This document shows, piece after piece, positions 24,066-33,121 of a DNA stretch of 64,000 nt. Source of the DNA: Mucilaginibacter frigoritolerans (GTDB lineage Bacteria; Bacteroidota; Bacteroidia; Sphingobacteriales; Sphingobacteriaceae); contig NZ_VLLI01000009.1 in assembly GCF_007830615.1 (NCBI RefSeq), positions 1 to 64,000 of the forward strand, in the 5' to 3' direction. Numbering within the stretch: position 1 is the stretch's first letter; each line of letters begins with the position of its first letter. The notes under the pieces are model-generated. The model was given only the letters and a program-made list of their open reading frames with translations. It was not told the origin of the DNA and did no database searches. The translations under genes and the position numbers were made by a program.

Positions 24066-25385
24066 ATGAAGCCGTTTTTATTTACTATTACATTAGGATT
24101 AAGCGTGATTGTAGCTAAGTGCCAGGTTGTCTCTGTGGGGCAAACAGAAATAACAGAATGGCAGGATAATAAAAGCGGAGCAGTTTCAATAACGTACGAT
24201 GATGGTTCACTTCATCAGTTTACAAAAGCATTGCCCATAATGGAACGGCTTAAATTGCCGGCCACCTTTTTTGTAATTACGGGTGGGTTACCCGGTTCCA
24301 AATATCATGGGGATTTTATAGGGCGTCCCGTTAAAGCAATTATTGCGGAGTCGGCCACTATCCCAACAAATAATCAAAATTTTTTAGAACGATGTTCTGC
24401 AGGAGGCTATTTGGGATATAAAGGGACAATTACTTACGTTACCAAAGCAGCCAGCCTGTACGACTCAAAAAAAACAGATGAAGCTTATCAATTAATAGAT
24501 GAATTGTATAAGAAAGTAAGAAACGGAGAATTTCAACCCGGATATCAGCCATGTGATGAAGTACTGCAGGAGGAGGGATCTACTTGGGATGATTTAAGGC
24601 GATATGCTAAAGAAGGTTATGAAATTGCCAGTCATTCAATTACCCATGCCAGCATGCCCGGGTTGGATTCAGCAAATATTTCCTATGAACTTGAAAAAAG
24701 CAAAGAAGAAATAAAGGATCAAATGGGCGAACAATATACCTTTAGTACTGAAGTTCCTTATGGCTATGAGAATGAAAGGGTTATGCAAATTGCTTACAAA
24801 ATTTATCCTGCTTTACGCAACCGGATGCCTGAAGTCTGGTTAAAAGAAATTGATCGCCCCAGTAAACAAACGCCAGGAAAAACCGATAAAGATTATATTC
24901 AGTGGCAGCGAGAAGCCAATACCCGGGCACCATTACCTTTAATGAAATCGTGGGTGGATACCACCGTTTCCAGAAAAGATACATGGCTGGTGATTGTAAT
25001 TCATGGTGTTGATGGCCTTGGATATGAAGCGCTGCCAAGTTCATTGTTAGATGAATACTTTCAGTACATCAAGAACGATGAAGATAAATTATGGGTAGCC
25101 ACTTTTGGTGATGTTACTAAATACATGCGCGAACGTGAAAATGCCACTATTCAGAATAATGAAGATAATGGGAGAATTTCAATAAGACTTACACATACAT
25201 TGGATGAGAATATGTATTATCTTCCATTAACGCTCAAAACATATATACCATCCGGTTGGAAGTCTGTTTTAGTAAAACAGGGAAAGCATAATCAGCAACC
25301 TATATCAGGACAAGACAAAAAAGGAACCTATATAATTTACCAGGCTTATCCTAATGAAGGAGTAGCGACATTATCGAAAATTTAA
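24066..25385 (+). CDS. Secreted polysaccharide deacetylase family protein
   Basis: 439 residues from the ATG at 24066 (a TTG five codons earlier is possible). Signal peptide to about residue 20. NodB-type motifs: S-I-T-Y-D-D-G (Asp-Asp, near residue 45) and S-H-S-I-T-H-A-S-M (the HxxxH metal site, near residue 195), separated by a long insert. The C-terminal 100 residues form a beta-rich tail. It probably removes acetyl groups from a surface or environmental polysaccharide. It stands alone, convergent with the acyl-CoA reductase gene. Confidence 0.85.
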   Translation: MKPFLFTITLGLSVIVAKCQVVSVGQTEITEWQDNKSGAVSITYDDGSLHQFTKALPIMERLKLPATFFVITGGLPGSKYHGDFIGRPVKAIIAESATIPTNNQNFLERCSAGGYLGYKGTITYVTKAASLYDSKKTDEAYQLIDELYKKVRNGEFQPGYQPCDEVLQEEGSTWDDLRRYAKEGYEIASHSITHASMPGLDSANISYELEKSKEEIKDQMGEQYTFSTEVPYGYENERVMQIAYKIYPALRNRMPEVWLKEIDRPSKQTPGKTDKDYIQWQREANTRAPLPLMKSWVDTTVSRKDTWLVIVIHGVDGLGYEALPSSLLDEYFQYIKNDEDKLWVATFGDVTKYMRERENATIQNNEDNGRISIRLTHTLDENMYYLPLTLKTYIPSGWKSVLVKQGKHNQQPISGQDKKGTYIIYQAYPNEGVATLSKI

Positions 25386-25425
25386 ATTCATAGTTCATGT
25401 AGTATGTTCATCATGAACTATGAAT
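25386..25425. repeat. Hairpin between convergent genes
   Basis: Perfect 14-bp inverted repeat attcatagttcatg (25386-25399 with 25412-25425), 12-nt loop, no T run. It may end transcripts from both sides or protect their 3' ends. Confidence 0.6.
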
Positions 25426-25431
25426 CGCAAA

Positions 25432-26457
25432 TTATAAGTTAGAAAGAAATGCCATGGTATCCACACCATCGGCATAATCCCATAGGGCAGGTTGTTGACT
25501 CATTCCAAAATCAACCAATTGACTTTTGAGAGACAAAGGAGATGCTGTTACTATGCATTGTATATTATCCTTTTCTGTTTCTAGTGAATTTTCAATTGAA
25601 TGCAAATTATCATAATATTCAAAATATAGAACGGCTAATGGCGAAGCCAGCTTTTTATCTTCCTTTAACATTAAAAAGCCATTGTCAAAATGTTTATCGC
25701 TGTTAACCAGATAAATAGATTTGTTATAGTCGTAGTTGTTATTGTATTTATGATGATTGATGATAGGCTGGTAGGCTTCAATAGACTCAAAAAAGAAGTT
25801 AAATATATAACCTTTTGGAACATATAATTTGGATACATTACGGCAACCTAATCCAAAGTAATCAAAAATATCATGACCAAGTTTAAACAGTTGTTCTGTA
25901 GATTCATTACCTGTTAGCACAGCAACACTGCTTCTATTTTTACGGATAATATTAGGCACCTTGCCAAAATAATATTCAAAATAACGTGAGGTGTTATTGC
26001 TGCCAGTAGCTATTACTGCATCAAACTTTTCCAATCTTTCTACAATGATATATTTATCGTAAAAAGTTGGTTCAATAGCGACAAGCATATTCAAAACGTA
26101 TTTGATAAGACGGGAATCCTGAGATGATGCTTTTATAAGAGCATAATTACCTGTAATTAAAACACATAAGACATCGTGAAAGCCTACCAGCGGGATATTA
26201 CCGGCCAATATTAATCCTATTTTTTTCGGTACGTGGGAAAAATTTAAATTATAATTACTCAGCCAGTTTTCTAAATCATGAACATTTAGCATATGGCCAA
26301 TCGCAATTACCGCTCTTGAAACACTTTCTGGGGTAAACCATGCATTATATTGTTTTTCATCATTTATGATTGCGGATAACTGCTCATCTGGGCTTTGTAA
26401 TTGAGTACCTAATTCTGAAAAAACGCTGATTAATTTGCTCTTAGTTAAATTTGACAT
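25432..26457 (-). CDS. Acyl-CoA reductase (LuxC-like)
   Basis: 341 residues. The aldehyde-dehydrogenase-like fold of LuxC is recognisable: G-L-I-L-A-G-N-I-P-L-V-G-F-H-D near residue 80, then N-Y-A-L-I-K-A-S and F-D-Y-F-G-L-G-C-R-N-V-S around residue 205, which holds the candidate catalytic Cys. LuxC-type enzymes reduce acyl-CoA or acyl-ACP to aldehydes; in Bacteroidota the function is not settled. It is divergent from a 2[4Fe-4S] ferredoxin gene, a pairing common in the phylum that suggests ferredoxin may be its electron donor. Confidence 0.85.
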   Translation of the reverse strand: MSNLTKSKLISVFSELGTQLQSPDEQLSAIINDEKQYNAWFTPESVSRAVIAIGHMLNVHDLENWLSNYNLNFSHVPKKIGLILAGNIPLVGFHDVLCVLITGNYALIKASSQDSRLIKYVLNMLVAIEPTFYDKYIIVERLEKFDAVIATGSNNTSRYFEYYFGKVPNIIRKNRSSVAVLTGNESTEQLFKLGHDIFDYFGLGCRNVSKLYVPKGYIFNFFFESIEAYQPIINHHKYNNNYDYNKSIYLVNSDKHFDNGFLMLKEDKKLASPLAVLYFEYYDNLHSIENSLETEKDNIQCIVTASPLSLKSQLVDFGMSQQPALWDYADGVDTMAFLSNL

Positions 26458-26470
26458 ATATATGGTAAGG

Positions 26471-26507
26471 TTTTGAAACCCATTAAATCCTTTTTTTGTT
26501 ATATTTG
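26471..26507 (+). promoter_or_regulatory. Candidate promoter of the ferredoxin gene
   Basis: TTTTG (26471-26475) and TATATTTG (26500-26507), the second an exact TAnnTTTG match; spacing is 24, slightly long. Confidence 0.4.
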
Positions 26508-26559
26508 TAATCTTGATAATTCAAGGCAAAGTTAATTGAGATTATAAGATATAAAGAAT

Positions 26560-26913
26560 ATGGCGATTAAAATCACCGATGAATGCATAAATTGTGGGGC
26601 TTGTGAACCTGAATGCCCAAACAATGCTATTTATGATGCAGGCGCTGCATGGCGTTTTTCTGATGGTACAGGTTTAAAGGGGTTGATTGATTTTGGAGAT
26701 GGCAATACATTAAATGCCGAAGAAACTCAGGCTGCCTTATCTGATGATATTTATTATATTGTACCTGATAAGTGTACCGAATGTGTTGGCTTTCATGACG
26801 AGCCGCAATGTGCAGCTGTTTGTCCGGTTGATTGCTGTGTGGATGACGAAGATATTCGTGAAACTAAAGAAGAGTTACTTGCTAAAAAAGAGTGGCTTCA
26901 CATTAATGAATAA
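26560..26913 (+). CDS. 2[4Fe-4S] ferredoxin
   Basis: 117 residues. First cluster motif [12 protein letters not shown] at residues 10-21; second motif C-T-E-C then C-A-A-V-C-P around residues 73-90. The roughly 50-residue insert between them and the acidic C-terminus match the YfhL/FdxA-like type. A low-potential electron carrier in the cytoplasm. Divergent from the acyl-CoA reductase gene, with a TAnnTTTG promoter box upstream and a hairpin terminator downstream. Confidence 0.93.
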   Translation: MAIKITDECINCGACEPECPNNAIYDAGAAWRFSDGTGLKGLIDFGDGNTLNAEETQAALSDDIYYIVPDKCTECVGFHDEPQCAAVCPVDCCVDDEDIRETKEELLAKKEWLHINE

Positions 26914-26934
26914 TAAGTAACTACATTACGATAT

Positions 26935-26968
26935 AAAGGGATGGTATTAATGTACCTTCCCTTTTTTT
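26935..26968 (+). terminator. Terminator after the ferredoxin gene
   Basis: A 12-bp stem with one mismatch (26935-26946 with 26953-26964) followed by T. Confidence 0.75.
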
Positions 26969-27014
26969 GTATAAATTCACAGGCTTAACCAATTTTTTTC
27001 AGTTAGTTCCCTCT

Positions 27015-27776
27015 ATGGAATATGGTATTTGTAATCTTTCGGTTATCCCATTAAGGGCCGAGGATAATGACAGAAGCGAGCAGGTATCGCAGTTATTATT
27101 TGGTGAGATATTTGAAATTGTGGAATGGAAAGCGAATTGGGTGAAAATAATTACAACTTTTGATAACTATACAGGTTGGATTGGCCGCTTACAATTTATA
27201 ATGATTGGCCATTTAGCTTATAAGCAATTTAAAGAAACTCCTCCTCCTTTAACCTATCGCCCTGTTACACAAGCATTAAAAACGGCGAACAACAGCATTT
27301 TGTATTTACCAATGGGTAGCTCACTTGCATTTTTGGAAGGAACAACCTGTAATATTGGTACTGAAAAATTTGAAATAATAGGAGAAATTGGTGAAACAGA
27401 AAGTTTGGTAATTACAGCAAGCTCATACTTAAACACACCTTATTTGTGGGGTGGACGTACCCATTTTGGTATTGATTGTTCTGGTTTTACGCAGATGGTT
27501 TTCAGGCTTAAAGGAGTAAAATTACTGCGTGATGCCAGTATGCAGGCCGAACAGGGTGAAAAGGTAGATTCTGTACAAAATAGTAAGCTAGGCGATTTAG
27601 CATTTTTTGACAATGCTGAAGGAAAAATAGTACATGTGGGAATTATATTAAATACAGAATTGATTATTCATGCATCAGGAAAGGTTAAAATAGATACGAT
27701 TGATGAAAAGGGTATCTATTCGGAAGAATTAAAAAGATATACTCACAAATTGCGGATAATTAAACGTTTCCTTTAA
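27015..27776 (+). CDS. NlpC/P60 (C40) cysteine peptidase with bacterial SH3 domains
   Basis: 253 residues from the ATG at 27015; a TTG upstream overlaps the terminator and is rejected. Two SH3-like modules (about 1-65 and 75-125) precede the papain-like domain: Y-L-W-G-G-R-T-H-F-G-I-D-C-S-G-F has the catalytic Cys, with H-V-G-I-I-L and I-I-H-A-S-G giving the two His. The layout is like YkfC-type gamma-D-glutamyl-L-diamino acid endopeptidases. No signal peptide is visible, so it may recycle murein peptides in the cytoplasm. Confidence 0.88.
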   Translation: MEYGICNLSVIPLRAEDNDRSEQVSQLLFGEIFEIVEWKANWVKIITTFDNYTGWIGRLQFIMIGHLAYKQFKETPPPLTYRPVTQALKTANNSILYLPMGSSLAFLEGTTCNIGTEKFEIIGEIGETESLVITASSYLNTPYLWGGRTHFGIDCSGFTQMVFRLKGVKLLRDASMQAEQGEKVDSVQNSKLGDLAFFDNAEGKIVHVGIILNTELIIHASGKVKIDTIDEKGIYSEELKRYTHKLRIIKRFL

Positions 27777-28684
27777 TCATCAAAAACAATATCCCATACT
27801 ATTATCTTTTTATCATCGCTAACAGAAATTAGCTGATTGCCATTCCAGCAGATTTTATTAACCGATAATGCATGGCTTTCCATGCCTTTTTCACGACTGA
27901 TTATTTTGTAAAGTTTAAAATCATCAGCGCCCCATATCTTTATGCCTTTATCCATACTTCCAGTGGCAAAATAAGGTAACTCCGGATGAAATGCGATAGT
28001 ATTTACCGCAAATAGATGGGCAGGAATATTTTGGATTAATTCATAGGTTATGGCTTCCCAAATTTTAATTTGCGCATCACGACCACCGGTTACCAGGTAA
28101 TTTCCATCGGGAGAATATTGAAGGGCAAAAACAGACATGGTGTGGCCGTGAAGTATTTTGATTAATGCATAATCTTCGGTATCATAAATACTTACCTGGT
28201 TATTTCGACAGGCAAATGCAACTCTTTTTTCATCTGGTGAGATACTGATTGCACGTATAGTATCATCAGAAACTTTTATAGCATGTATAAACTCCAGTGT
28301 TTCTATATTCCAGATGGAAACTTGTCCATCTTCAGAGGCAATCAATAATTCATTTTTTGACTTTACTGATTTAAGATCGAAAACGGGTGCATTATGATAC
28401 TTCAGACTTTTAACAATAGTTTGTTTTATAAAATCAAAAACAAGCACCTCGCCACTTCGTAAGCCTGCAAACAACAGGGGATAGCCAACCGGACAATGTA
28501 TTGCATAGACAGAGGCAGCAACCGGAAACATTACTTTTATAAAGGAATTTGTTTTTAAACTCCATTCAACTAAGCCCTTATCATTGCCACCGGTAAATAA
28601 TATACCTGGCTTTTGAGAAAGCTCCAAAGTAAATATAGGATTGCCGTGCCCTGTTAATTCAGCTGTTTTCTGTACGGTGATCAT
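27773..28684 (-). CDS. WD40-repeat beta-propeller protein
   Basis: 303 residues with about seven WD-like repeats, several with G-H-x-n-W-D type ends (I-K-I-W-E, I-K-I-W-G, I-V-W-D-I). No signal peptide or enzyme motif. Probably a cytoplasmic scaffold; partners unknown. Its stop overlaps the convergent peptidase gene by four bases and it lies 22 bases after hisIE, so it may be carried on the his transcript. Confidence 0.88.
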   Translation of the reverse strand: MITVQKTAELTGHGNPIFTLELSQKPGILFTGGNDKGLVEWSLKTNSFIKVMFPVAASVYAIHCPVGYPLLFAGLRSGEVLVFDFIKQTIVKSLKYHNAPVFDLKSVKSKNELLIASEDGQVSIWNIETLEFIHAIKVSDDTIRAISISPDEKRVAFACRNNQVSIYDTEDYALIKILHGHTMSVFALQYSPDGNYLVTGGRDAQIKIWEAITYELIQNIPAHLFAVNTIAFHPELPYFATGSMDKGIKIWGADDFKLYKIISREKGMESHALSVNKICWNGNQLISVSDDKKIIVWDIVFDD

Positions 28685-28706
28685 TTTAAATCAGTGAGCT
28701 GCAAAC

Positions 28707-29294
28707 TTATTTATGTCTTTCTTCCAGATTTTTTGCTATTCGTTCCAGATTAAGGCCTTTTTCTTTTAGAAGCACTATTAAGTGAAAAACAAGGTCGGAT
28801 GCCTCATTAATAAGATCGGTTTCTGTTTCAGCAAGTGCGGCAATGACAGTTTCAACACCTTCTTCACCAACTTTTTGTGCTATTTTGTTTAGCCCTTTCT
28901 TCTGAAGTTTATTTACGTACGAGCCTTCTTTAGGGTTTGCATAACGGTCTGCAATAATATTTTCAAGTTCCAGAATGAAGTTTTGATTATATTCTGTTTG
29001 GAAACAACTGCGTGAACCGGTATGGCAGGTAGGTCCGTCGGGTTTAACCTTAATTAAAAGGGTATCATTATCACAGTCAATATGGATGCTTCTAACATGC
29101 AAAAAGTTATTACTGGTTTCTCCCTTTGTCCATAAACGATTCTTTGATCTGGAAAAAAAAGTAACAATATTTTCCTGAGCAGTTTTATTATAAGCTTCCT
29201 CGTTCATGTAGCCAAGCATTAATACTTCTAATGTTTGCTCATCCTGTATTACTACAGGTACAAGACCGTTTGTTTTGTCGAAATCAATATTCAT
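28707..29294 (-). CDS. hisI: HisIE: phosphoribosyl-AMP cyclohydrolase / phosphoribosyl-ATP diphosphatase
   Basis: 195 residues from the ATG at 29294 (M-N-I-D-F-D-K); starts further upstream lie in the leader. The N-terminal HisI domain has I-D-C-D-N-D-T and C-H-T-G-S-R-S-C-F (zinc-binding Cys and His); the C-terminal HisE domain (about 105-195) has [11 protein letters not shown] and helical E-x-x-D motifs. It carries out the second and third steps of histidine synthesis. Last biosynthetic gene of the operon. Confidence 0.94.
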   Translation of the reverse strand: MNIDFDKTNGLVPVVIQDEQTLEVLMLGYMNEEAYNKTAQENIVTFFSRSKNRLWTKGETSNNFLHVRSIHIDCDNDTLLIKVKPDGPTCHTGSRSCFQTEYNQNFILELENIIADRYANPKEGSYVNKLQKKGLNKIAQKVGEEGVETVIAALAETETDLINEASDLVFHLIVLLKEKGLNLERIAKNLEERHK

Positions 29295-29351
29295 ATTTTT
29301 ATTTTTCGTCATTATCTGCGCCAACGCAGACAACAAGTTAATGGTAAAAGA

Positions 29352-30212
29352 TTATATTTCTCTTACCTCAATGTTATTTTGCTTCAATATGCTTTTTAAA
29401 TCAGGTATTAAAATTTCACCATAGTGAAATACAGAAGCAGCTAAAGCAGCGTCCACATTACTTTGCTCAAATACATCTACAAAGTGTTGAACAGAGCCTG
29501 CACCTCCTGAGGCAATTACAGGGACATTTACACTATTATTAACCTGTTTTAGGAAAGTGGTATCAAAGCCATTCTTTGTACCATCATGATCCATTGAGGT
29601 AAGCAATATTTCACCGGCTCCTCTACTTTCAGCTTCCAGTATCCAATTCAGAGTTTCTTTTTCGGTAGGTAAACGGCCACCATTCAGGTGTACAATATTT
29701 TTATGATTAATTACTCTAGTATCAACCGCAATAACAACAAACTGTACACCAAATGCTTTTGCTAATTCATCAATTAAGGCAGGATTGCGTACGGCTGCAG
29801 AGTTGATAGATATTTTATCGGCACCGGCGTTTAAAAGAGCATCAGCATCGGCAATTTCATTGATGCCACCACCAATAGTAAAGGGGATATTAATTTGACG
29901 GGCAACGGCTTTAACCAGCTCAACCATTGTTTTACGACGCTCAACTGTAGCTGTTATATCCAGAAACACCAGTTCATCTGCTCCCTGATTGGAATAATTC
30001 CAGGCCAGTTCAACGGGGTCACCGGCATCTCGAAGATCAACAAAGTTTACACCTTTTACGGTACGACCGTCTTTTACATCAAGACAAGGGATGATTCGCT
30101 TTGCTAACCCCCCCCGCCCCCTGAAGGGGGAGCTGATTTGCTTGTTAATTTGTTCCAAAACGTACTCTAAATTATTAAATATCTGTTGGTTCGTGAATCT
30201 CAATATACGCAA
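29352..30212 (-). CDS. hisF: HisF: imidazole glycerol phosphate synthase cyclase subunit, with lost native start
   Basis: The conserved enzyme starts with [11 protein letters not shown]; its Leu codon is at 30107-30105 and [10 protein letters not shown] follows. The usual ATG directly before this Leu is absent, replaced by the inverted-repeat end of the element at 30105-30554. In frame upstream there are only TTG starts (30212, 30203, 30158). Starting at 30212 adds 35 residues that are the tail of the DUF559 gene (L-R-F-T-N-Q-Q then R-G-R-G-G). The catalytic Asp pair (D-V near the start, I-A-S-G-G later) is intact. HisF forms IGP from PRFAR with HisH. The enzyme core looks functional, so an extended or alternative-start HisF is expected. 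Confidence 0.85.
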   Translation of the reverse strand: MRILRFTNQQIFNNLEYVLEQINKQISSPFRGRGGLAKRIIPCLDVKDGRTVKGVNFVDLRDAGDPVELAWNYSNQGADELVFLDITATVERRKTMVELVKAVARQINIPFTIGGGINEIADADALLNAGADKISINSAAVRNPALIDELAKAFGVQFVVIAVDTRVINHKNIVHLNGGRLPTEKETLNWILEAESRGAGEILLTSMDHDGTKNGFDTTFLKQVNNSVNVPVIASGGAGSVQHFVDVFEQSNVDAALAASVFHYGEILIPDLKSILKQNNIEVREI

Positions 30213-30554
30213 ACCTTGTTGTTCAAGAAACTATTGTTTCTCCAAGTCATTTTTTATTACCTCAGGTAATTGATGGATAGTCCCATCCACTTCAATCACG
30301 AGTTTATACTGATGACAATAAAAATCTGCAATATAACTTCCAAGAGGATGTGTTGTCTCCTGAATTTTGCATTATCTATTTTGATATTTAAATGGCTCCA
30401 TAGCATGTTTTCTGCAGGAGTCATATTATATCTTAAAGCCTTAGCATTCGCAAATATTTCAGGATTAGCCCCCAGAAACAATTTCTTTTTCATTTTAACT
30501 TATGCATAAGTATACGCATACAAGTCAGCTCCCCCTTCAGGGGGCCGGGGGTTA
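30105..30554. mobile_element. 450-bp inverted-repeat element with decayed DUF559 gene inserted between hisA and hisF
   Basis: Ends: 30105-30136 (taa, eight C, g, ccccctgaaggggg, agctga) and 30525-30554 (its near-perfect complement, with taa, five C, gg in place of the first part). Each end also contains the palindrome ccccctgaaggggg. Between them is a broken DUF559 endonuclease-like gene. No target duplication is evident outside the taa/tta ends. The element supplies the hisA stop codon and removes the hisF start. It resembles MITE-like cassettes; no transposase is present, so mobility would need help in trans. Confidence 0.8.
30108..30493 (-). pseudogene. DUF559 endonuclease-domain gene, frameshifted and with an internal stop
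   Basis: From the ATG at 30493 the protein reads M-K-K-K-L-F-L then the DUF559 markers M-T-P-A-E-N-M-L-W and K-F-R-R-Q-H. Two extra bases near 30353 break the frame; in the shifted frame the family continues as Y-I-A-D-F-Y-C-H-Q-Y-K-L-V-I-E-V-D-G. A TAG then interrupts before [14 protein letters not shown]. The family resembles Vsr-like nucleases of the PD-(D/E)xK fold. Clearly broken; the last part is now read into hisF. Confidence 0.85.
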
Positions 30555-31301
30555 TATGGAAATAAGAGATTCCAAATTCCAGTTTTTTATTTCTTCGATG
30601 CTAATGTGACCTTCATAAATTGCTTTACCAACCACGCATGACTCAACTTTGATATTGTTTAATTTTTCAACGTCTTCCATTGAGCTTACACCGCCAGAGG
30701 CAATTAATTTGATAAAAGGAGAATGATCAAGCAGTTTTTCATAAAGTTCAATACCAGCACCGGCTAATTTACCATCCTTATTAATGTCTGTACATAAAAA
30801 GCGGAAAAATCCAAGAGCCAAACATTTATCAACGTAATCCATTAATTTAATAGGAGAACTTTCCATCCAGCCGGAGTATTTAATTACTTCGTCTAAAACA
30901 TCAATGGCAATTACCACCTGATCTGAGCATTTGCTTGGGCCGCATAGTGCCTGGCTTAATTCCTTTAAAAATGGCGGATTAGTGAGTGCCTGTGTACCTA
31001 CAATAACGCGGTGAACACCTGCGTCAATCAATTCTTTAACCTTATCAATACTGCGTATGCCTCCACCGTATTGTACCTTCATGTCTGTTTTTTTAATTAC
31101 ATCAAAAAGGTATTGTTGATTTGAAAAATCATTTTTAGCACCGTTCAAATCAATAATGTGAATGAAATTAGTGCCATTTGACTGGTATCGGTGGATCATT
31201 TCCTCAAGGGAAACATCATATTCGGTGACCTGCTTGTAGTCGCCCTCGCGTAGGCGAACCACTTTTTTGTCTAGAATATCAATTGCAGGAATAATGTACA
31301 T
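30552..31301 (-). CDS. hisA: HisA: phosphoribosylformimino-AICAR ribotide isomerase
   Basis: 249 residues, full length. Y-I-I-P-A-I-D-I-L-D opens the (beta/alpha)8 barrel with the catalytic Asp; V-R-L-R-E-G-D-Y and T-D-I-N-K-D-G-K-L-A-G (second catalytic Asp) follow. It isomerises ProFAR to PRFAR. It starts 4 bases after hisH. Its TAA stop (30554-30552) is the outer triplet of the element's inverted repeat, so the natural end may have been slightly different. Confidence 0.95.
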   Translation of the reverse strand: MYIIPAIDILDKKVVRLREGDYKQVTEYDVSLEEMIHRYQSNGTNFIHIIDLNGAKNDFSNQQYLFDVIKKTDMKVQYGGGIRSIDKVKELIDAGVHRVIVGTQALTNPPFLKELSQALCGPSKCSDQVVIAIDVLDEVIKYSGWMESSPIKLMDYVDKCLALGFFRFLCTDINKDGKLAGAGIELYEKLLDHSPFIKLIASGGVSSMEDVEKLNNIKVESCVVGKAIYEGHISIEEIKNWNLESLISI

Positions 31302-31305
31302 GTCT

Positions 31306-31896
31306 TTAAAGTTTTGAGAAGTTTTTTAGTAACGTTTCACCATAAGCACCTGATTTTTCGGGATGGAATTGCACCCCATAAAAATTGTCCCTCCAAATTG
31401 ATGCCGAAAACTTGTTATTATAAATTGCTGATGACAGTGTAAAGGTATTATCAAATTCAATAAAATATGAATGTACAAAGTAAAAATGTGATCCGTTAGG
31501 AATATTTTCAAAAAGTGGATTCTCTCTTTCAGGATAAACCTGATTCCACCCTGTATGTGGCACTTTATATTCGGTACTATTTGCAAACCGCATGGTTTTT
31601 ATAGGGAATATTTTTAATAAATCAGCATCACCCTCTTCAGAGTAAGAAGTTAATAATTGCATTCCAACACAAATACCAAGGGTTGGTTTTGTTAACGATT
31701 TAATTTTAGGTACAAGTCCTGTATTTTCCAATTTATGCATAGCTGCGCCGGCATGGCCAACTCCTGGAATAATATAGCGATCATATAAATCGAAATCATC
31801 CTCCTTGTTAATCATTCCATAAGGAATACCAAGGCGTTCTAACGCTGCAGTAAGTGAAAATATATTTCCAGCTCCGTATCGAATTATACCTATCAT
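31306..31896 (-). CDS. hisH: HisH: imidazole glycerol phosphate synthase glutaminase subunit
   Basis: 196 residues. Class I glutamine amidotransferase: nucleophile Cys in G-I-C-V-G-M-Q-L-L (about residue 76), catalytic His and Glu in V-Q-F-H-P-E-K-S-G near the end. Supplies ammonia to HisF. Located between hisB and hisA, in the usual operon order. Confidence 0.95.
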   Translation of the reverse strand: MIGIIRYGAGNIFSLTAALERLGIPYGMINKEDDFDLYDRYIIPGVGHAGAAMHKLENTGLVPKIKSLTKPTLGICVGMQLLTSYSEEGDADLLKIFPIKTMRFANSTEYKVPHTGWNQVYPERENPLFENIPNGSHFYFVHSYFIEFDNTFTLSSAIYNNKFSASIWRDNFYGVQFHPEKSGAYGETLLKNFSKL

Positions 31897-31969
31897 CAGT
31901 TTGCTTTATCAGTTAGTAGCAGGCTTTGTAAAAGTCGACAATTGCAAACTGTCAACTTGAAACTGTTTA

Positions 31970-33121
31970 CTACAGTAGTCCTTTTGTACTTGGTAACACC
32001 ATGTTATTAACATCTCTTTTTACGGCCATTTTAATAGCCTTTGCAAAAGCTTTAAATATAGCTTCTATTTTGTGATGTTCGTTTTCACCTTCAGCTTTTA
32101 TATTCAAATTGCATTTAGCAGCATCAGAGAAAGACTTGAAAAAATGGAAAAACATTTCTGTTGGCATTTCACCAATTTTTTCTCTTTTAAATTCCGTTTC
32201 CCAAACAATCCAGTTTCGCCCGCCAAAATCAATTGCAACTTGTGCCAAACAATCATCCATCGGTAAGCAAAAACCGTAACGTTCTATCCCTTTTTTATTA
32301 CCTAAAGCTGCCGCAAAAACCTCGCCCAAAGCTATACCTGTGTCCTCAATAGTATGATGCTCATCAATATGCAAATCACCTTTGGCAGTTACTTCCAGGT
32401 CAATACCTCCATGGCGAGCTATCTGATCAAGCATGTGATCGAAAAAATGCAGTCCTGTTGATACTTTTGCTTCGCCCTTACCATCTAAATTCAATTTAAT
32501 ATGAATATCCGTTTCTTTTGTAGCCCGGCGATGCTCAAATACGCGTTCACCCAATTTTAAAAATTCATATATCTTTTGCCAGTCGGTAGTTTCCAATACC
32601 ACAGCTTCTTTTACTATTGCAGCCTCATTGGGGTTGTTAAATTCATGACTACCCAAATTAGAGTTATCATTGAGCCATATGGCCTTTGCACCTAAATTAT
32701 GAGCAAGCAATACGTCATTTTTACGATCACCAATGGTAAATGATCCCTTCATGTCATACTTTTCGGAGTCTAAATACTTAATCAGCATTCCGATTCCCGG
32801 TTTACGCGTTGGGGCATTCTCTGCTGGGAATGTTTTGTCGACACAAATTTCTGAAAATACGACACCTTCATTTTCTAATGTTTTAAGAATGAAGTTTTGC
32901 ACTGGCCAAAACGTATTTTCAGGATATGAAGCAGTACCTAAACCATCCTGGTTGGTAACCATTACCAGCTGAAAATCCAGCTCGTTAGCTATTTTAGGGA
33001 GATATTGTAAAGTGCCGGGATAAAACTCCAGCTTGGCAAATGAATCAATTTGCTCATCCACAGTTTCTTTTATAATGGTACCATCACGGTCAATAAACAA
33101 TATTTTTTGAAGCTTGCTCAT
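31970..33121 (-). CDS. hisB: HisB: bifunctional histidinol-phosphatase / imidazoleglycerol-phosphate dehydratase
   Basis: 383 residues, the fused form. N-terminal HAD phosphatase with F-I-D-R-D-G-T (about 9-15) and G-D-R-K-N-D-V later; C-terminal dehydratase (about 190-383) with the paired metal motifs H-H-x-x-E: D-E-H-H-T-I-E-D and the later E-N-E-H-H-K-I-E. The fusion covers two non-consecutive steps of the pathway. Its ATG overlaps the hisC stop as ATGA, giving coupled translation. Confidence 0.95.
   Translation of the reverse strand: MSKLQKILFIDRDGTIIKETVDEQIDSFAKLEFYPGTLQYLPKIANELDFQLVMVTNQDGLGTASYPENTFWPVQNFILKTLENEGVVFSEICVDKTFPAENAPTRKPGIGMLIKYLDSEKYDMKGSFTIGDRKNDVLLAHNLGAKAIWLNDNSNLGSHEFNNPNEAAIVKEAVVLETTDWQKIYEFLKLGERVFEHRRATKETDIHIKLNLDGKGEAKVSTGLHFFDHMLDQIARHGGIDLEVTAKGDLHIDEHHTIEDTGIALGEVFAAALGNKKGIERYGFCLPMDDCLAQVAIDFGGRNWIVWETEFKREKIGEMPTEMFFHFFKSFSDAAKCNLNIKAEGENEHHKIEAIFKAFAKAIKMAVKRDVNNMVLPSTKGLL

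Noticed and set aside
30296..30493. 65-residue ORF as an intact gene
   Set aside because: Its end is a frameshift product; the DUF559 family continues in another frame.
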